Shown here: piece after piece, positions 8,468-15,519 of the stretch | How positions within the stretch are numbered: position 1 is the first letter of the stretch | How the letters are laid out: the number at the start of each line of letters is the position of its first letter | NCBI GenBank assembly: GCA_946481025.1 | Contig: CAMLNA010000013.1 | Location: 1 to 57,119, forward strand | Source of the DNA: an uncultured Rivibacter sp. | Lineage (GTDB): Bacteria > Pseudomonadota > Gammaproteobacteria > Burkholderiales > Burkholderiaceae | Direction: 5' to 3' | Length of the DNA stretch: 57,119 bases | Notes under the pieces: generated by a model | The model's database searches: none | Seen by the model: only the letters and a program-made list of their open reading frames with translations | Told to the model about the DNA's origin: nothing | Position numbers and translations under genes: made by a program

Positions 8468-9670
8468 CTATCGCTGATGCGTGAACACCGTCAGGACGCC
8501 GGTGTAGCCGTACAGGTGGTGATGCGCGATCTCGCCGCCGGCAAAAAAGCCGACCAGCGGCACGTCGCCCAGCGCGTGCTTCACGATGGCCAGTTCGGCG
8601 GACGGCGCACCAAAATGCGGGCCGCCGCGGCCCGCGCAGCTCACGTACACCGCGCCGGCAATGCCGGGCATGGTGTGCGCCGGGTGGCCTGCGTCGGCAC
8701 CTCGGCCCTGCAGCGCCTGCTCCAGCGGCTGGGTTTCCGGTTCGACCTCCTCGCGGATCTCGGTGCAGATGCGCACCAGGTCACGCCGGGCCGCTTCGGC
8801 GTTGCGCGTGCAGAAGGCCAGTTGCGCGCCCACCTGCGCGCGGTCCGCGATCGCCACGCCGCGCCGGCCGGGGTCGATGCCGACCAGGTGCCGCACCCGA
8901 ACGTCGGTGCCGAACTGCCCGGGGCGCGTGACCGCCGTGTCGCCGGCATCCGTGAGTCCGACCAGGGTGTTGCGCAACCGCGGCAGCACCTCGCGCGGCC
9001 TTTCGGCGTCGAGCCGCAGGTCCTGCAGCAGGCATTCGAGCGCGGGTTCATTGTCGAGCGACACCACCACGTTCTGGTCGGCCTCGGTGATGCGCCGTGC
9101 CGGGCCCACCGGCTGACTGCCCTGGGTGACGCGCGAGACGATGCCGACGCCGGCGCCGAACGCCACGCCGGAAAGCCCCCCTTCGAACACGCCGTCGGCA
9201 ATGTGCAGCGCACGGGTGCGTGCCGCGGTCAGGCCGCCGAAGACATAGCCCGCGTCGGTACGCTCGGCCAGCTCGACGATCAGCTCGCCCAGTTCCGGCG
9301 TACCGGCATCGGCATGCACCAGTGCGGTCTGTGCCGAGAAGCCGGACAGCGGCCGGAGGCCGGAAAACAGCTTGAACTGGTCGCGCGGCACATCGCCGAG
9401 CATCAAGGTCAGCGCGGGCTCGTCGAAGTACTCGACGCCGCTGCCCGAGACGCCCACGCCCACGCCCCCCACCCATGCGACGCCCGGGAAGCGCTCGCGC
9501 AGGCGCTCCACCACCGCTTCGGCGGCGCCGGCGTAGTGATCGGTGAGGTAGACCCAGCCCAGCGTGAGGCCGGCACGTCCGGCCACTTGAGGCTCAAGCT
9601 GGGCGAGGGCCAGCCCGAGGGCCATGCGCCAGTCCGGGTGCGTGGCATGGGCACAGGCAAATGGTGTCAT
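8468..9670 (-). CDS. FIST-domain sensor protein, 400 aa
   Basis: The protein has the FIST N domain (about residues 25-220) and FIST C domain (about 225-375). Recognisable features are VAWVGGVGVGVSGSGVEYFD, GDVPRDQFKLFSGLRPLSGF, GYVFGGLTAARTRALHIADG and, near the C-terminus, HALGDVPLVGFFAGGEIAHH, the usual last block of FIST proteins. FIST proteins are thought to bind small ligands, perhaps amino acids, in signal transduction, and are often fused or linked to chemotaxis or c-di-GMP modules. Here the protein has no attached output domain and no transmembrane segment, so it is a cytoplasmic stand-alone. No sensory partner is adjacent. Confidence 0.85.
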   Translation of the reverse strand: MTPFACAHATHPDWRMALGLALAQLEPQVAGRAGLTLGWVYLTDHYAGAAEAVVERLRERFPGVAWVGGVGVGVSGSGVEYFDEPALTLMLGDVPRDQFKLFSGLRPLSGFSAQTALVHADAGTPELGELIVELAERTDAGYVFGGLTAARTRALHIADGVFEGGLSGVAFGAGVGIVSRVTQGSQPVGPARRITEADQNVVVSLDNEPALECLLQDLRLDAERPREVLPRLRNTLVGLTDAGDTAVTRPGQFGTDVRVRHLVGIDPGRRGVAIADRAQVGAQLAFCTRNAEAARRDLVRICTEIREEVEPETQPLEQALQGRGADAGHPAHTMPGIAGAVYVSCAGRGGPHFGAPSAELAIVKHALGDVPLVGFFAGGEIAHHHLYGYTGVLTVFTHQR

Positions 9671-9760
9671 GGCAGCGGGCAGGCGGATCCGGCGCCCACG
9701 ATAACAGCAGGCGGCTCGGCCGCGCGCGTCAAAAGGTGTACAGCCCGGCAGGGTTGTGGG

Positions 9761-10510
9761 TCAGTCGCCGCGCCCGCCGGTTGCGGCCTTCTGCGACCTG
9801 GCCGCGGGCCTTGCAGCGGCCTTGCGGGACGGTGCCGGCTTGCGGGTCGCGGTGCGTGCGGCGGCGCCCACGACGCTGCCGGCCACCTCGGCAGCCTTCT
9901 TGGCCGGGGCCATGCCGGCCTTGAGCGTCTGCTCGGCCGCACTGAAGCTCTGCTTCACCAGGTTGCTGGCCAGGTTCTTGGCGGAGTCGGTCGCGGCGTC
10001 CTTCATTGCCGTGGCCGCCAGCTGCGTGAACTGCTTGGTCAGTGCACCCCACCACTGCATCGGGTCCACCGTGCCGCCAGGCATGGCGCCGGCGGCGACG
10101 CCGGAACCCTTGCCGCCGCCCTTGGTGCGGGCCGTGGCCTTTCGGGCGGCCGCGGGCGGCTCCGCGGGGGCGGTTCCGGTGCTGCCGGCGGGACGCATGG
10201 TCAGCGAGTCGCGCAACACGTCCACCGGCACGTTCATGCTCTTGAGCGTCGACAGCGTCATCCGCTGCACTTCGAGCGCCTGGATCGTCGCCCCCAGCAT
10301 GCGGGCGTTCTGTTCCAGCCAGAACTGCACCGTGCGCAACTCTTCGATGCGCTTTTCCAGCTCTTCGGGGTTGAGCGTCGGGGCCACCCAGGAGCCGATG
10401 TTGGGCAGGGCTGCGCCGGCGTTCTTGACCAGCCCCTGCAGGAACTCGAAGCCGGGGACCAGCTTGCCGAAGGCCAGCGCCTGGTCGATGGGGCCGCTCG
10501 AAGTCGTCAT
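9761..10510 (-). CDS. phaM: PhaM-type polyhydroxyalkanoate granule regulatory protein, 249 aa
   Basis: PhaM is the multifunctional phasin-like protein of PHB-producing betaproteobacteria. It activates PHA synthase and, through a basic tail, tethers granules to the nucleoid. The conserved N-terminal domain (residues 1-110) shows PGFEFLQGLVKNAG, LPNIGSWVAPTLNPEELEKR and VQFWLEQNARMLGATIQALE. The middle part is Ala/Gly/Thr-rich. The last 40 residues carry Lys/Arg/Ala/Pro repeats (TRKPAPSRKAAARPAARSQK) resembling histone H1, which fits DNA binding. A good AGGAG precedes the start. No pha synthesis genes lie in the window, so the gene stands alone, as is usual for phaM. Confidence 0.93.
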   Translation of the reverse strand: MTTSSGPIDQALAFGKLVPGFEFLQGLVKNAGAALPNIGSWVAPTLNPEELEKRIEELRTVQFWLEQNARMLGATIQALEVQRMTLSTLKSMNVPVDVLRDSLTMRPAGSTGTAPAEPPAAARKATARTKGGGKGSGVAAGAMPGGTVDPMQWWGALTKQFTQLAATAMKDAATDSAKNLASNLVKQSFSAAEQTLKAGMAPAKKAAEVAGSVVGAAARTATRKPAPSRKAAARPAARSQKAATGGRGD

Positions 10511-10554
10511 CTTGCTTGTCTCCTGTGGGCGTTGTGGTCAGGCGCAGCGAGGGC

Positions 10555-11553
10555 TCATTGTGCGTCAGCCCGCTGCGCGGGCTCGAAGGGCACGCGCTCG
10601 ACCCGGTAGCCGCGCTGCGCCATCAGGGCCGGCAGGCCGTTGCGGCCGATCATGTGCAGGCTGCCGACGCCGGCCAGCACCGATGCGCCCTCGCCATGCA
10701 GGCGGTCGATGCCTTCGGCCAGGCCGATGTTGCGGTCGTCGAGCAGACGCCGCATCTGCGCGCGTTCGGCCTCGGTTTCCATGCAGCCGCACCACTGCTC
10801 GTAGCGTTCCATCTCGGCGAGGTCGCCGCGCGCCCACACGTCCGCGATGCGCAGCAGCGCCGGCCGCGCGCGGTCGGTTTCGAGCTCGACCAGCGTCTGT
10901 TCGACGAACTGCAGGTGCTCGGCGGCCGAGCGGCCGAGCAGGGCACGCGCCTGCAGCTCGGGCGTCTCGAGCGAAACGACGCGCTTGCCTGCGGCGTGGC
11001 CGAAGCCGGCCAGCATCGGGTCGATCCCGTAGGCGGGATCCAGCCCGTCCCAGCGGCCCGACATCACCATTAGCGTGGCGGCTTGCAGTGCCGGTGGCAG
11101 CGCCGCGATCGCCTGCTCAGGGAGGCAGGCGCGCTCGATCTGTCGCGCGAGACGCTCCGAGAGCGCCTGCGGCAAGGCGACCGGCCGGGCGTCGGCGGGC
11201 GGCGTGAGCAGGCGCTCCCGGATCTGCGGGTCCAGCATGTCGAGCTCGAGCGCGATGGTGTCGGCCTGCCGCAGCGCCCGCGTCAGCAGCGGCCCCGGGA
11301 ACACCCACTCGAGGCGTGCCACATGCAGCGTGCCGTACAGCCACGAACTGCGGCCGTCCTTCTGCAGCCGCCAGAGGAAACCGCGGTCGCGGGCGGATCG
11401 CAGCCCGGCCTGGGCTTGTTCGGCGGTGGGCGGCCCGGCCGAAGGGGGGCAGGCCGTGTCGGGCTGCCGTGCCAGCACGGCACCGGGGCTCGACAGGCCG
11501 CAAAGCAGGCTCAGTGCGACGGCGAGGCGGCCGGCAAGGGCGCGTGGAGTCAT
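10555..11553 (-). CDS. TraB/GumN-family exported protein, 332 aa
   Basis: This is a TraB/GumN (formerly DUF1631-neighbour) family protein, related to the TIKI/erythromycin-esterase-like metalloprotease fold. The N-terminus is a signal peptide (RLAVALSLLCGLSSPGAVLA). Conserved blocks are WRLQKDGRSSWLYGTLHVAR near residue 62, with the GxxH motif, and ASVLAGVGSLHMIGRNGLP near the C-terminus, which carries the second GxxH. The frame is open upstream into the porin gene, but 11553 is the only sensible start before the signal peptide. The role of bacterial family members is not established; periplasmic location and metal-dependent hydrolysis are inference from the fold. It starts 44 bp upstream of the phaM terminator-free gap, on the same strand. 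Confidence 0.82.
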   Translation of the reverse strand: MTPRALAGRLAVALSLLCGLSSPGAVLARQPDTACPPSAGPPTAEQAQAGLRSARDRGFLWRLQKDGRSSWLYGTLHVARLEWVFPGPLLTRALRQADTIALELDMLDPQIRERLLTPPADARPVALPQALSERLARQIERACLPEQAIAALPPALQAATLMVMSGRWDGLDPAYGIDPMLAGFGHAAGKRVVSLETPELQARALLGRSAAEHLQFVEQTLVELETDRARPALLRIADVWARGDLAEMERYEQWCGCMETEAERAQMRRLLDDRNIGLAEGIDRLHGEGASVLAGVGSLHMIGRNGLPALMAQRGYRVERVPFEPAQRADAQ

Positions 11554-11605
11554 GTCGTTCTGGGTGTCGGGCTTGACGGGGTGCCAAGCATGACATGGCC
11601 CAAAG

Positions 11606-11628
11606 AAAAAGCGGCCCCGCAGGGCCGC
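11606..11628 (-). terminator. Rho-independent terminator of the second porin gene
   Basis: On the minus strand the stem GCGGCCC-TGCG-GGGCCGC (11628 to 11611) is followed by a run of T residues (the A-run at 11606-11610 on the plus strand). It lies 22 bp past the porin stop. Confidence 0.88.
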
Positions 11629-11650
11629 TTTCGAGATGGGCTTGCGCCGA

Positions 11651-12634
11651 TCAGAAGTTGTGGCGGATGCCAACAGCAAGCGACGAGTAGTCGGTGCCAT
11701 CGGGGAGCGTGCTCGGCAGGAAGTAGTCGGCGCCCGACTCGTTGTCGAGGCGGGTGTAGTAGCCGTACAGCTTGGTGCGCTTGGACAGGTTGTGGTTGTA
11801 GCCCAGCGTGTACTGCTTGGCACCGGTGTTGTCGACACCGCCGCGGTCGCCGGCCCAGCCCACGTTGGCGTGGAACTCACCGGCACCCAGGGCGTACATG
11901 GCGGCGAAGCGGAAGTTGTTGCGCTCGGCGCTGTCGCTCGGCGTGCCTTGGAACTCGCCGCTCGTGCGCTGGTAGTAGCCGCCGAACGTGAAGGCGCCCA
12001 GCTCGTACAGGGCGCGCAGGGCGATCTCGCTCGGGCCGTCCTTGGCCTTGGTGAAGCCGGCACCCACGTGCAGCGGGCCGAAGTCGCCGTTGTATGCCAC
12101 GTCAGCCGTGCGGGCACCGACGTTGTTGTCGCGGGTCGTCATGGCCACTTCGATGGTGTTGCCGCCGAAGCTGGGGGTCGTGTAGGAGACCTTGTCGGTA
12201 GGCTGCGAGAAGCTGTCGTACAGGGCATCCGACGACGTGCCGGTGTCGTGGTTGTGCATGCTGACGTAGTCAGCCGTGGCGTAGTAGGCGGCGCTGGTCA
12301 TGTTGCCCAGGCGCACCTTGCCGAAACCGCCTTCGAGGCCGACGAAGCTGCTGCGGGCCCAGAAGTTGTTGCCGCCTTGCGAGGCCGTGCCGGTGTCGGG
12401 GTTGAAGCCGTGCTCCAGCTCGAACAGGGCCTTCAGGCCGCCGCCGAGATCTTCGGTACCGCGGAAGCCGATACGCGAAGAGTTGTTGTTCAGATTGTTG
12501 GCGGAGTCCTGGCCGGAGAACTTCTCGCGCTCGAGGGTCATGTTCAGACGACCGTAGATGGTGACCGAGCTTTGAGCGAACGCCGACGTGGCAGCCGTAG
12601 CGGCCAGCGCGGCCAGGAGAAGAGTACGTTTCAT
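11651..12634 (-). CDS. general porin (Gram-negative trimeric porin family), 327 aa
   Basis: This is the second porin of the window. It has a signal peptide (MKRTLLLAALAATAATSAFA), the first strand QSSVTIYGRLNMTLER, the conserved SSRIGFRGTEDLGGGLKALF, the SFVGLEGGFGKVRLGN block, and a C-terminal strand DYSSLAVGIRHNF ending in Phe. It differs strongly in loop sequences from the first porin, so it is a paralogue, not a duplicate. ATG codons occur at 12640 and 12634. GAGGA is 7 bases upstream of 12634 and too close to 12640, so I use 12634. The leader contains a Crp/Fnr-like palindrome. Confidence 0.95.
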   Translation of the reverse strand: MKRTLLLAALAATAATSAFAQSSVTIYGRLNMTLEREKFSGQDSANNLNNNSSRIGFRGTEDLGGGLKALFELEHGFNPDTGTASQGGNNFWARSSFVGLEGGFGKVRLGNMTSAAYYATADYVSMHNHDTGTSSDALYDSFSQPTDKVSYTTPSFGGNTIEVAMTTRDNNVGARTADVAYNGDFGPLHVGAGFTKAKDGPSEIALRALYELGAFTFGGYYQRTSGEFQGTPSDSAERNNFRFAAMYALGAGEFHANVGWAGDRGGVDNTGAKQYTLGYNHNLSKRTKLYGYYTRLDNESGADYFLPSTLPDGTDYSSLAVGIRHNF

Positions 12635-12674
12635 TTGCATGTCCTCTAGAGGGTTCGAGTGGTGTTGCGCCGGG

Positions 12675-12715
12675 CGTGATGCATGTCACGCGACCTTGTG
12701 CGTGAGGGAACTATA
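12675..12715 (-). promoter_or_regulatory. porin promoter -10 with downstream Crp/Fnr-like palindrome
   Basis: On the minus strand a -10-like TATAGT (plus-strand ACTATA at 12710-12715) places the start of transcription near 12703, about 70 bases before the porin ATG. At 12675-12690 lies CGTGA-TGCATG-TCACG, which has the GTGA-N6-TCAC architecture of Crp/Fnr-family sites. Because it lies just downstream of the predicted start, binding there would be expected to repress. No good -35 is visible. Confidence 0.5.
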
Positions 12716-12766
12716 AGAAACGCACTAGGGGTTCCACCGTAGAACGCCCCAAAAACGACCGCAATC

Positions 12767-12790
12767 GCGCCCAAACTGATGTTTGGGCGC
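12767..12790. repeat. perfect 10-bp inverted repeat between FAH gene and porin
   Basis: GCGCCCAAAC-TGAT-GTTTGGGCGC forms a perfect 10-bp stem with a 4-base loop. On the minus strand it lies 60 bp downstream of the FAH-family stop. A T-rich segment (GTTTTTGG) follows about 10 bases later. It may act as a terminator for the FAH gene or as a regulatory site upstream of the porin promoter. Confidence 0.6.
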
Positions 12791-12849
12791 AACATCTGCA
12801 AGCCCGGGCCCCGGTGGAGACGGAAGATCTGTCGTCAGACGGCGACGCT

Positions 12850-13836
12850 TCAGGGCTGGATCGAGGCCACTGTCTGCTCGATGGCCCCGAACACGCTCTG
12901 GCCCTCGCGTCCCTTCATCTCGATGCGGACCGTGTCGCCGAACTTCATGAACTCGGTGGACGGCTGCCCGTTCTCGATGGTTTCGATCGCGCGCTTCTCG
13001 GCGATGCAGCTGTAGCCGTGCGACCAGTCCTTGTTGCTCACCGTGCCCGAGCCGACGATAGAGCCGGCCCGCACGTTGCGCGTCTTGCAGATGTGCGCGA
13101 TCAGCTGGCCGAAATGGAAGGTCATCTCCGGGCCGGCGTCGCACATGCCGACCTTGCGGCCGTTCCAGGTGGACTGCAGCGTCAGGTGCACGCGTCCGCC
13201 CTGCCATGCGTCGCCCAGTTCATCGGGAGTGACGGCCACCGGGCTGAAGGCGGTGGCGGGCTTGCTCTGGAAGAAGCCGAACCCCTTTGCGAGTTCGCCG
13301 GGGATGAGCTGGCGCAGGCTCCAGTCGTTGGCCAGCATCACGAGGCGCACCGCCTCCAGCGCTTCTTCGGGCGAGCAGCCCATGGCCACGTCCCCGGTGA
13401 CCACTGCCACCTCGGCTTCGAAGTCGATGCCGAAGTCCTCGCTGGCGAACACCGCCGGGTCGCAGGCCCCGAGGAAGTCGTCGCTGCCGCCTTGATACAT
13501 CAGCGGATCGCTGTAGAAGCTCTCGGGTACTTCGGCGTTGCGCGCCTTGCGCACGAGTTCCACATGGTTGATGTAGGCCGAACCGTCGGCCCACTGGAAC
13601 GCCCGCGGCAGCGGTGCCATGCACAGCTGCGGGTCGAACGCGAAGGCGTGGCGCGCCTTGCCGGCGTTGAGCGTCTCGTACAGGTCCTGCAGCTGCGGCG
13701 ACAGGAAGTTCCAGTCGTCGAGCACCTGCTGCAGGCGTGTGGCGGTGCTGGTGGCGTAGTGGGCGAGGCTGAGATCGCGCGAGACGACGACCAGCTGGCC
13801 GTCACGCGAACCGTCCTTGTAAGTGGCGAGTTTCAT
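12850..13836 (-). CDS. fumarylacetoacetate hydrolase (FAH) family protein, 328 aa
   Basis: The protein belongs to the FAH superfamily of Mg-dependent C-C hydrolases and decarboxylases. The acidic metal-binding core is visible in FGIDFEAEVAVVTGDVAMG, followed by LVMLANDWSLRQLIPGELAK and SIVGSGTVSNKDWSHGYSCI, which is close to the GSGT block of true fumarylacetoacetases. The N-terminal domain (1-110) is the short FAA_hydrolase_N type. The length of 328 residues fits the two-domain branch annotated as fumarylacetoacetase or 2-keto-4-pentenoate hydratase-like. No tyrosine or homogentisate genes are nearby, so the substrate is open. It is divergent from the DUF3108 gene with a 53-bp gap. Confidence 0.88.
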   Translation of the reverse strand: MKLATYKDGSRDGQLVVVSRDLSLAHYATSTATRLQQVLDDWNFLSPQLQDLYETLNAGKARHAFAFDPQLCMAPLPRAFQWADGSAYINHVELVRKARNAEVPESFYSDPLMYQGGSDDFLGACDPAVFASEDFGIDFEAEVAVVTGDVAMGCSPEEALEAVRLVMLANDWSLRQLIPGELAKGFGFFQSKPATAFSPVAVTPDELGDAWQGGRVHLTLQSTWNGRKVGMCDAGPEMTFHFGQLIAHICKTRNVRAGSIVGSGTVSNKDWSHGYSCIAEKRAIETIENGQPSTEFMKFGDTVRIEMKGREGQSVFGAIEQTVASIQP

Positions 13837-13889
13837 GAGAGGGACGCAATGCGCCGGCAGACACGGTGGCGAGGCGGCGCGATATTACG

Positions 13890-15014
13890 ATGCGACGAAT
13901 GAATGACTCCGAGAAGAACAGGGCAGGCCGGCGCCCGGCGTTGCGGTCGGCCGTGCCCTTCCTGCTGGCGATGGGGCTGGCGGTGGTGCTGCACCTGGCG
14001 CTGCTCGGCCGGCTGGGCGACGAGCCCGCTGCGCAGGCCGCCGGTACGCCGGCAGCGCAGGCGGTGGAGGTCCGGCCCGCAGCAGTTCCCGCCACGGCAC
14101 CGGCCGCGCTGGCCGCACCGGTCGAACCGCCGCTTCGCGAGCCGGCGTCGCCGGCGGCACGCCCGATCGAGCCGACTCCGGCTGCGGTGGCGCGAAGCAG
14201 CGAGAAGAGGCGAGCCGTGGTGACTCCGCCGCCCGCGAGTGCCAGGGCGACGGCCGTCTCGCCGCCTGCCGAAGCGCCAGCGCTGGTGTCCGCGGCCGTC
14301 CCGGTCGAGGAGGCTGCGTCCGGTAGCAGCGCCTCCGAGAAGGCGCCGGTCGAAAAGGTTCCCGTGTACCCCACGCGCGTGCCGCCTTCGACGACCTTGC
14401 GCTACGTGATGAGCCGGGGACCGATCGCGGGCGAGGGCGAGTTGCGCTGGCAGCGCAACGGCGGCAGCTACGAGCTGCGGCTCGAAGGCCGTGTGCCCCT
14501 GCTGGGCACCTTGCTGACACAGGTGAGCCGCGGCGGCTTCGACTCGGCGGGCCTGGCGCCGGAGCGTCACACCGACAAGCGGCGCCGCCGTGGTGAGCAG
14601 GCTGCCAACTTCCAGCGCGACGCCGGGCTCATCACGTTCTCCGGCTCGCCGGCGCAGTACCCGCTGATGCCCGGGGCGCAGGACCGCGTCAGCTGGATGG
14701 TGCAGCTCGCCGCCATCGCGCAGGCCTGGCGCGGCTCCCTCGCGAGCGGTGAACACATCGCATTGCTGGTTGCCAGCGCGAGGGGCGATGCGGACGTGTG
14801 GTCCTTCCGGGTGCTGGGCACCGAGACCGTGTCGCTGCCCGCGGGCCCGGTGGCGGCGGTCAAGCTGCTGCGCGAGCCGCGACGCCCCTACGACACCAAG
14901 GTGGAGGTGTGGCTCGATCCTGCCCGCCACCACCTGCCGGTGCGCGCGCGTCTCACCGACACCAACGGCGATCCGTTCGAGTTGCAGCTGAGCGAGGAGC
15001 TCCGCGCGCCGTGA
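13890..15014 (+). CDS. DUF3108 domain envelope protein, about 374 aa
   Basis: The N-terminus has one signal-anchor helix (VPFLLAMGLAVVLHLALLGRL). It is followed by a long Ala/Pro/Val-rich low-complexity region (about residues 45-165), like the periplasm-spanning part of TonB-type proteins. A C-terminal DUF3108 domain (about 175-374) contains GEGELRWQRNGGSYELRLEG and ends in TDTNGDPFELQLSEEL. Start choices are GTG 13866, ATG 13890 and ATG 13899; a TATTAC -10-like box at 13883-13888 argues for a late start. Function is unknown; DUF3108 proteins are periplasmic and often sit near purine or folate genes, which is not the case here. Confidence 0.85.
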   Translation: MRRMNDSEKNRAGRRPALRSAVPFLLAMGLAVVLHLALLGRLGDEPAAQAAGTPAAQAVEVRPAAVPATAPAALAAPVEPPLREPASPAARPIEPTPAAVARSSEKRRAVVTPPPASARATAVSPPAEAPALVSAAVPVEEAASGSSASEKAPVEKVPVYPTRVPPSTTLRYVMSRGPIAGEGELRWQRNGGSYELRLEGRVPLLGTLLTQVSRGGFDSAGLAPERHTDKRRRRGEQAANFQRDAGLITFSGSPAQYPLMPGAQDRVSWMVQLAAIAQAWRGSLASGEHIALLVASARGDADVWSFRVLGTETVSLPAGPVAAVKLLREPRRPYDTKVEVWLDPARHHLPVRARLTDTNGDPFELQLSEELRAP

Positions 15015-15120
15015 GTCCGAACGCTCAAGTCGGGGATGACTAATGCCGAAGCTGGTGTCATCGTCTGGCTTGAAAGTTGCGTGAAAGACCGCAGGTACGC
15101 TCCTCAAGGAGAACCCTTCC

Positions 15121-15402
15121 ATGCAAATGCTGTACAACTCGGAAAACTTTGCGGTCGTGCAGTTCGATGTACCGACCGACGGAGTCGCCGAGTCCGAACT
15201 CGGCGCCAACGCGCTGACACGTGGCGGCTACGAGATCGTGGACAAGTTCGCCCGCAAGGAAATCTTCATCGAAGGGGCACTGGCCCAGAGCTTCAAGGAA
15301 GGTGTCGAAGCGCTCATCGAGACGTCTCCCGACGTCGACGAGCTCGACGCTTACGTGGCTCGTTTTGCCAACCTGGCCCAGCAGCCCGTCGTTCTGCACT
15401 GA
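15121..15402 (+). CDS. DUF3567 family protein, 93 aa
   Basis: A small acidic cytoplasmic protein with the family start MQMLYNSENFAVVQFDVP and the block RGGYEIVDKFARKEIFIEG. The DUF3567 family is largely confined to Burkholderiales and has no known function. A strong AAGGAG at 15107-15112 precedes the ATG. It lies between the DUF3108 gene and the AAA+ ATPase gene on the same strand, 117 bp before the likely ATPase start, so the two could be co-transcribed. Confidence 0.9.
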   Translation: MQMLYNSENFAVVQFDVPTDGVAESELGANALTRGGYEIVDKFARKEIFIEGALAQSFKEGVEALIETSPDVDELDAYVARFANLAQQPVVLH

Positions 15403-15519
15403 GCGCCCGAGGCGGCGCCACGCGCCTGCTTCTTCGCGCCTTCTCCGCCTGCATGCTTGCCCGGGGCTTGCCGCGCGCGCGCGGCTGCGCCAAGATCGCT
15501 CGCAACCCCTGGTTCCGTC

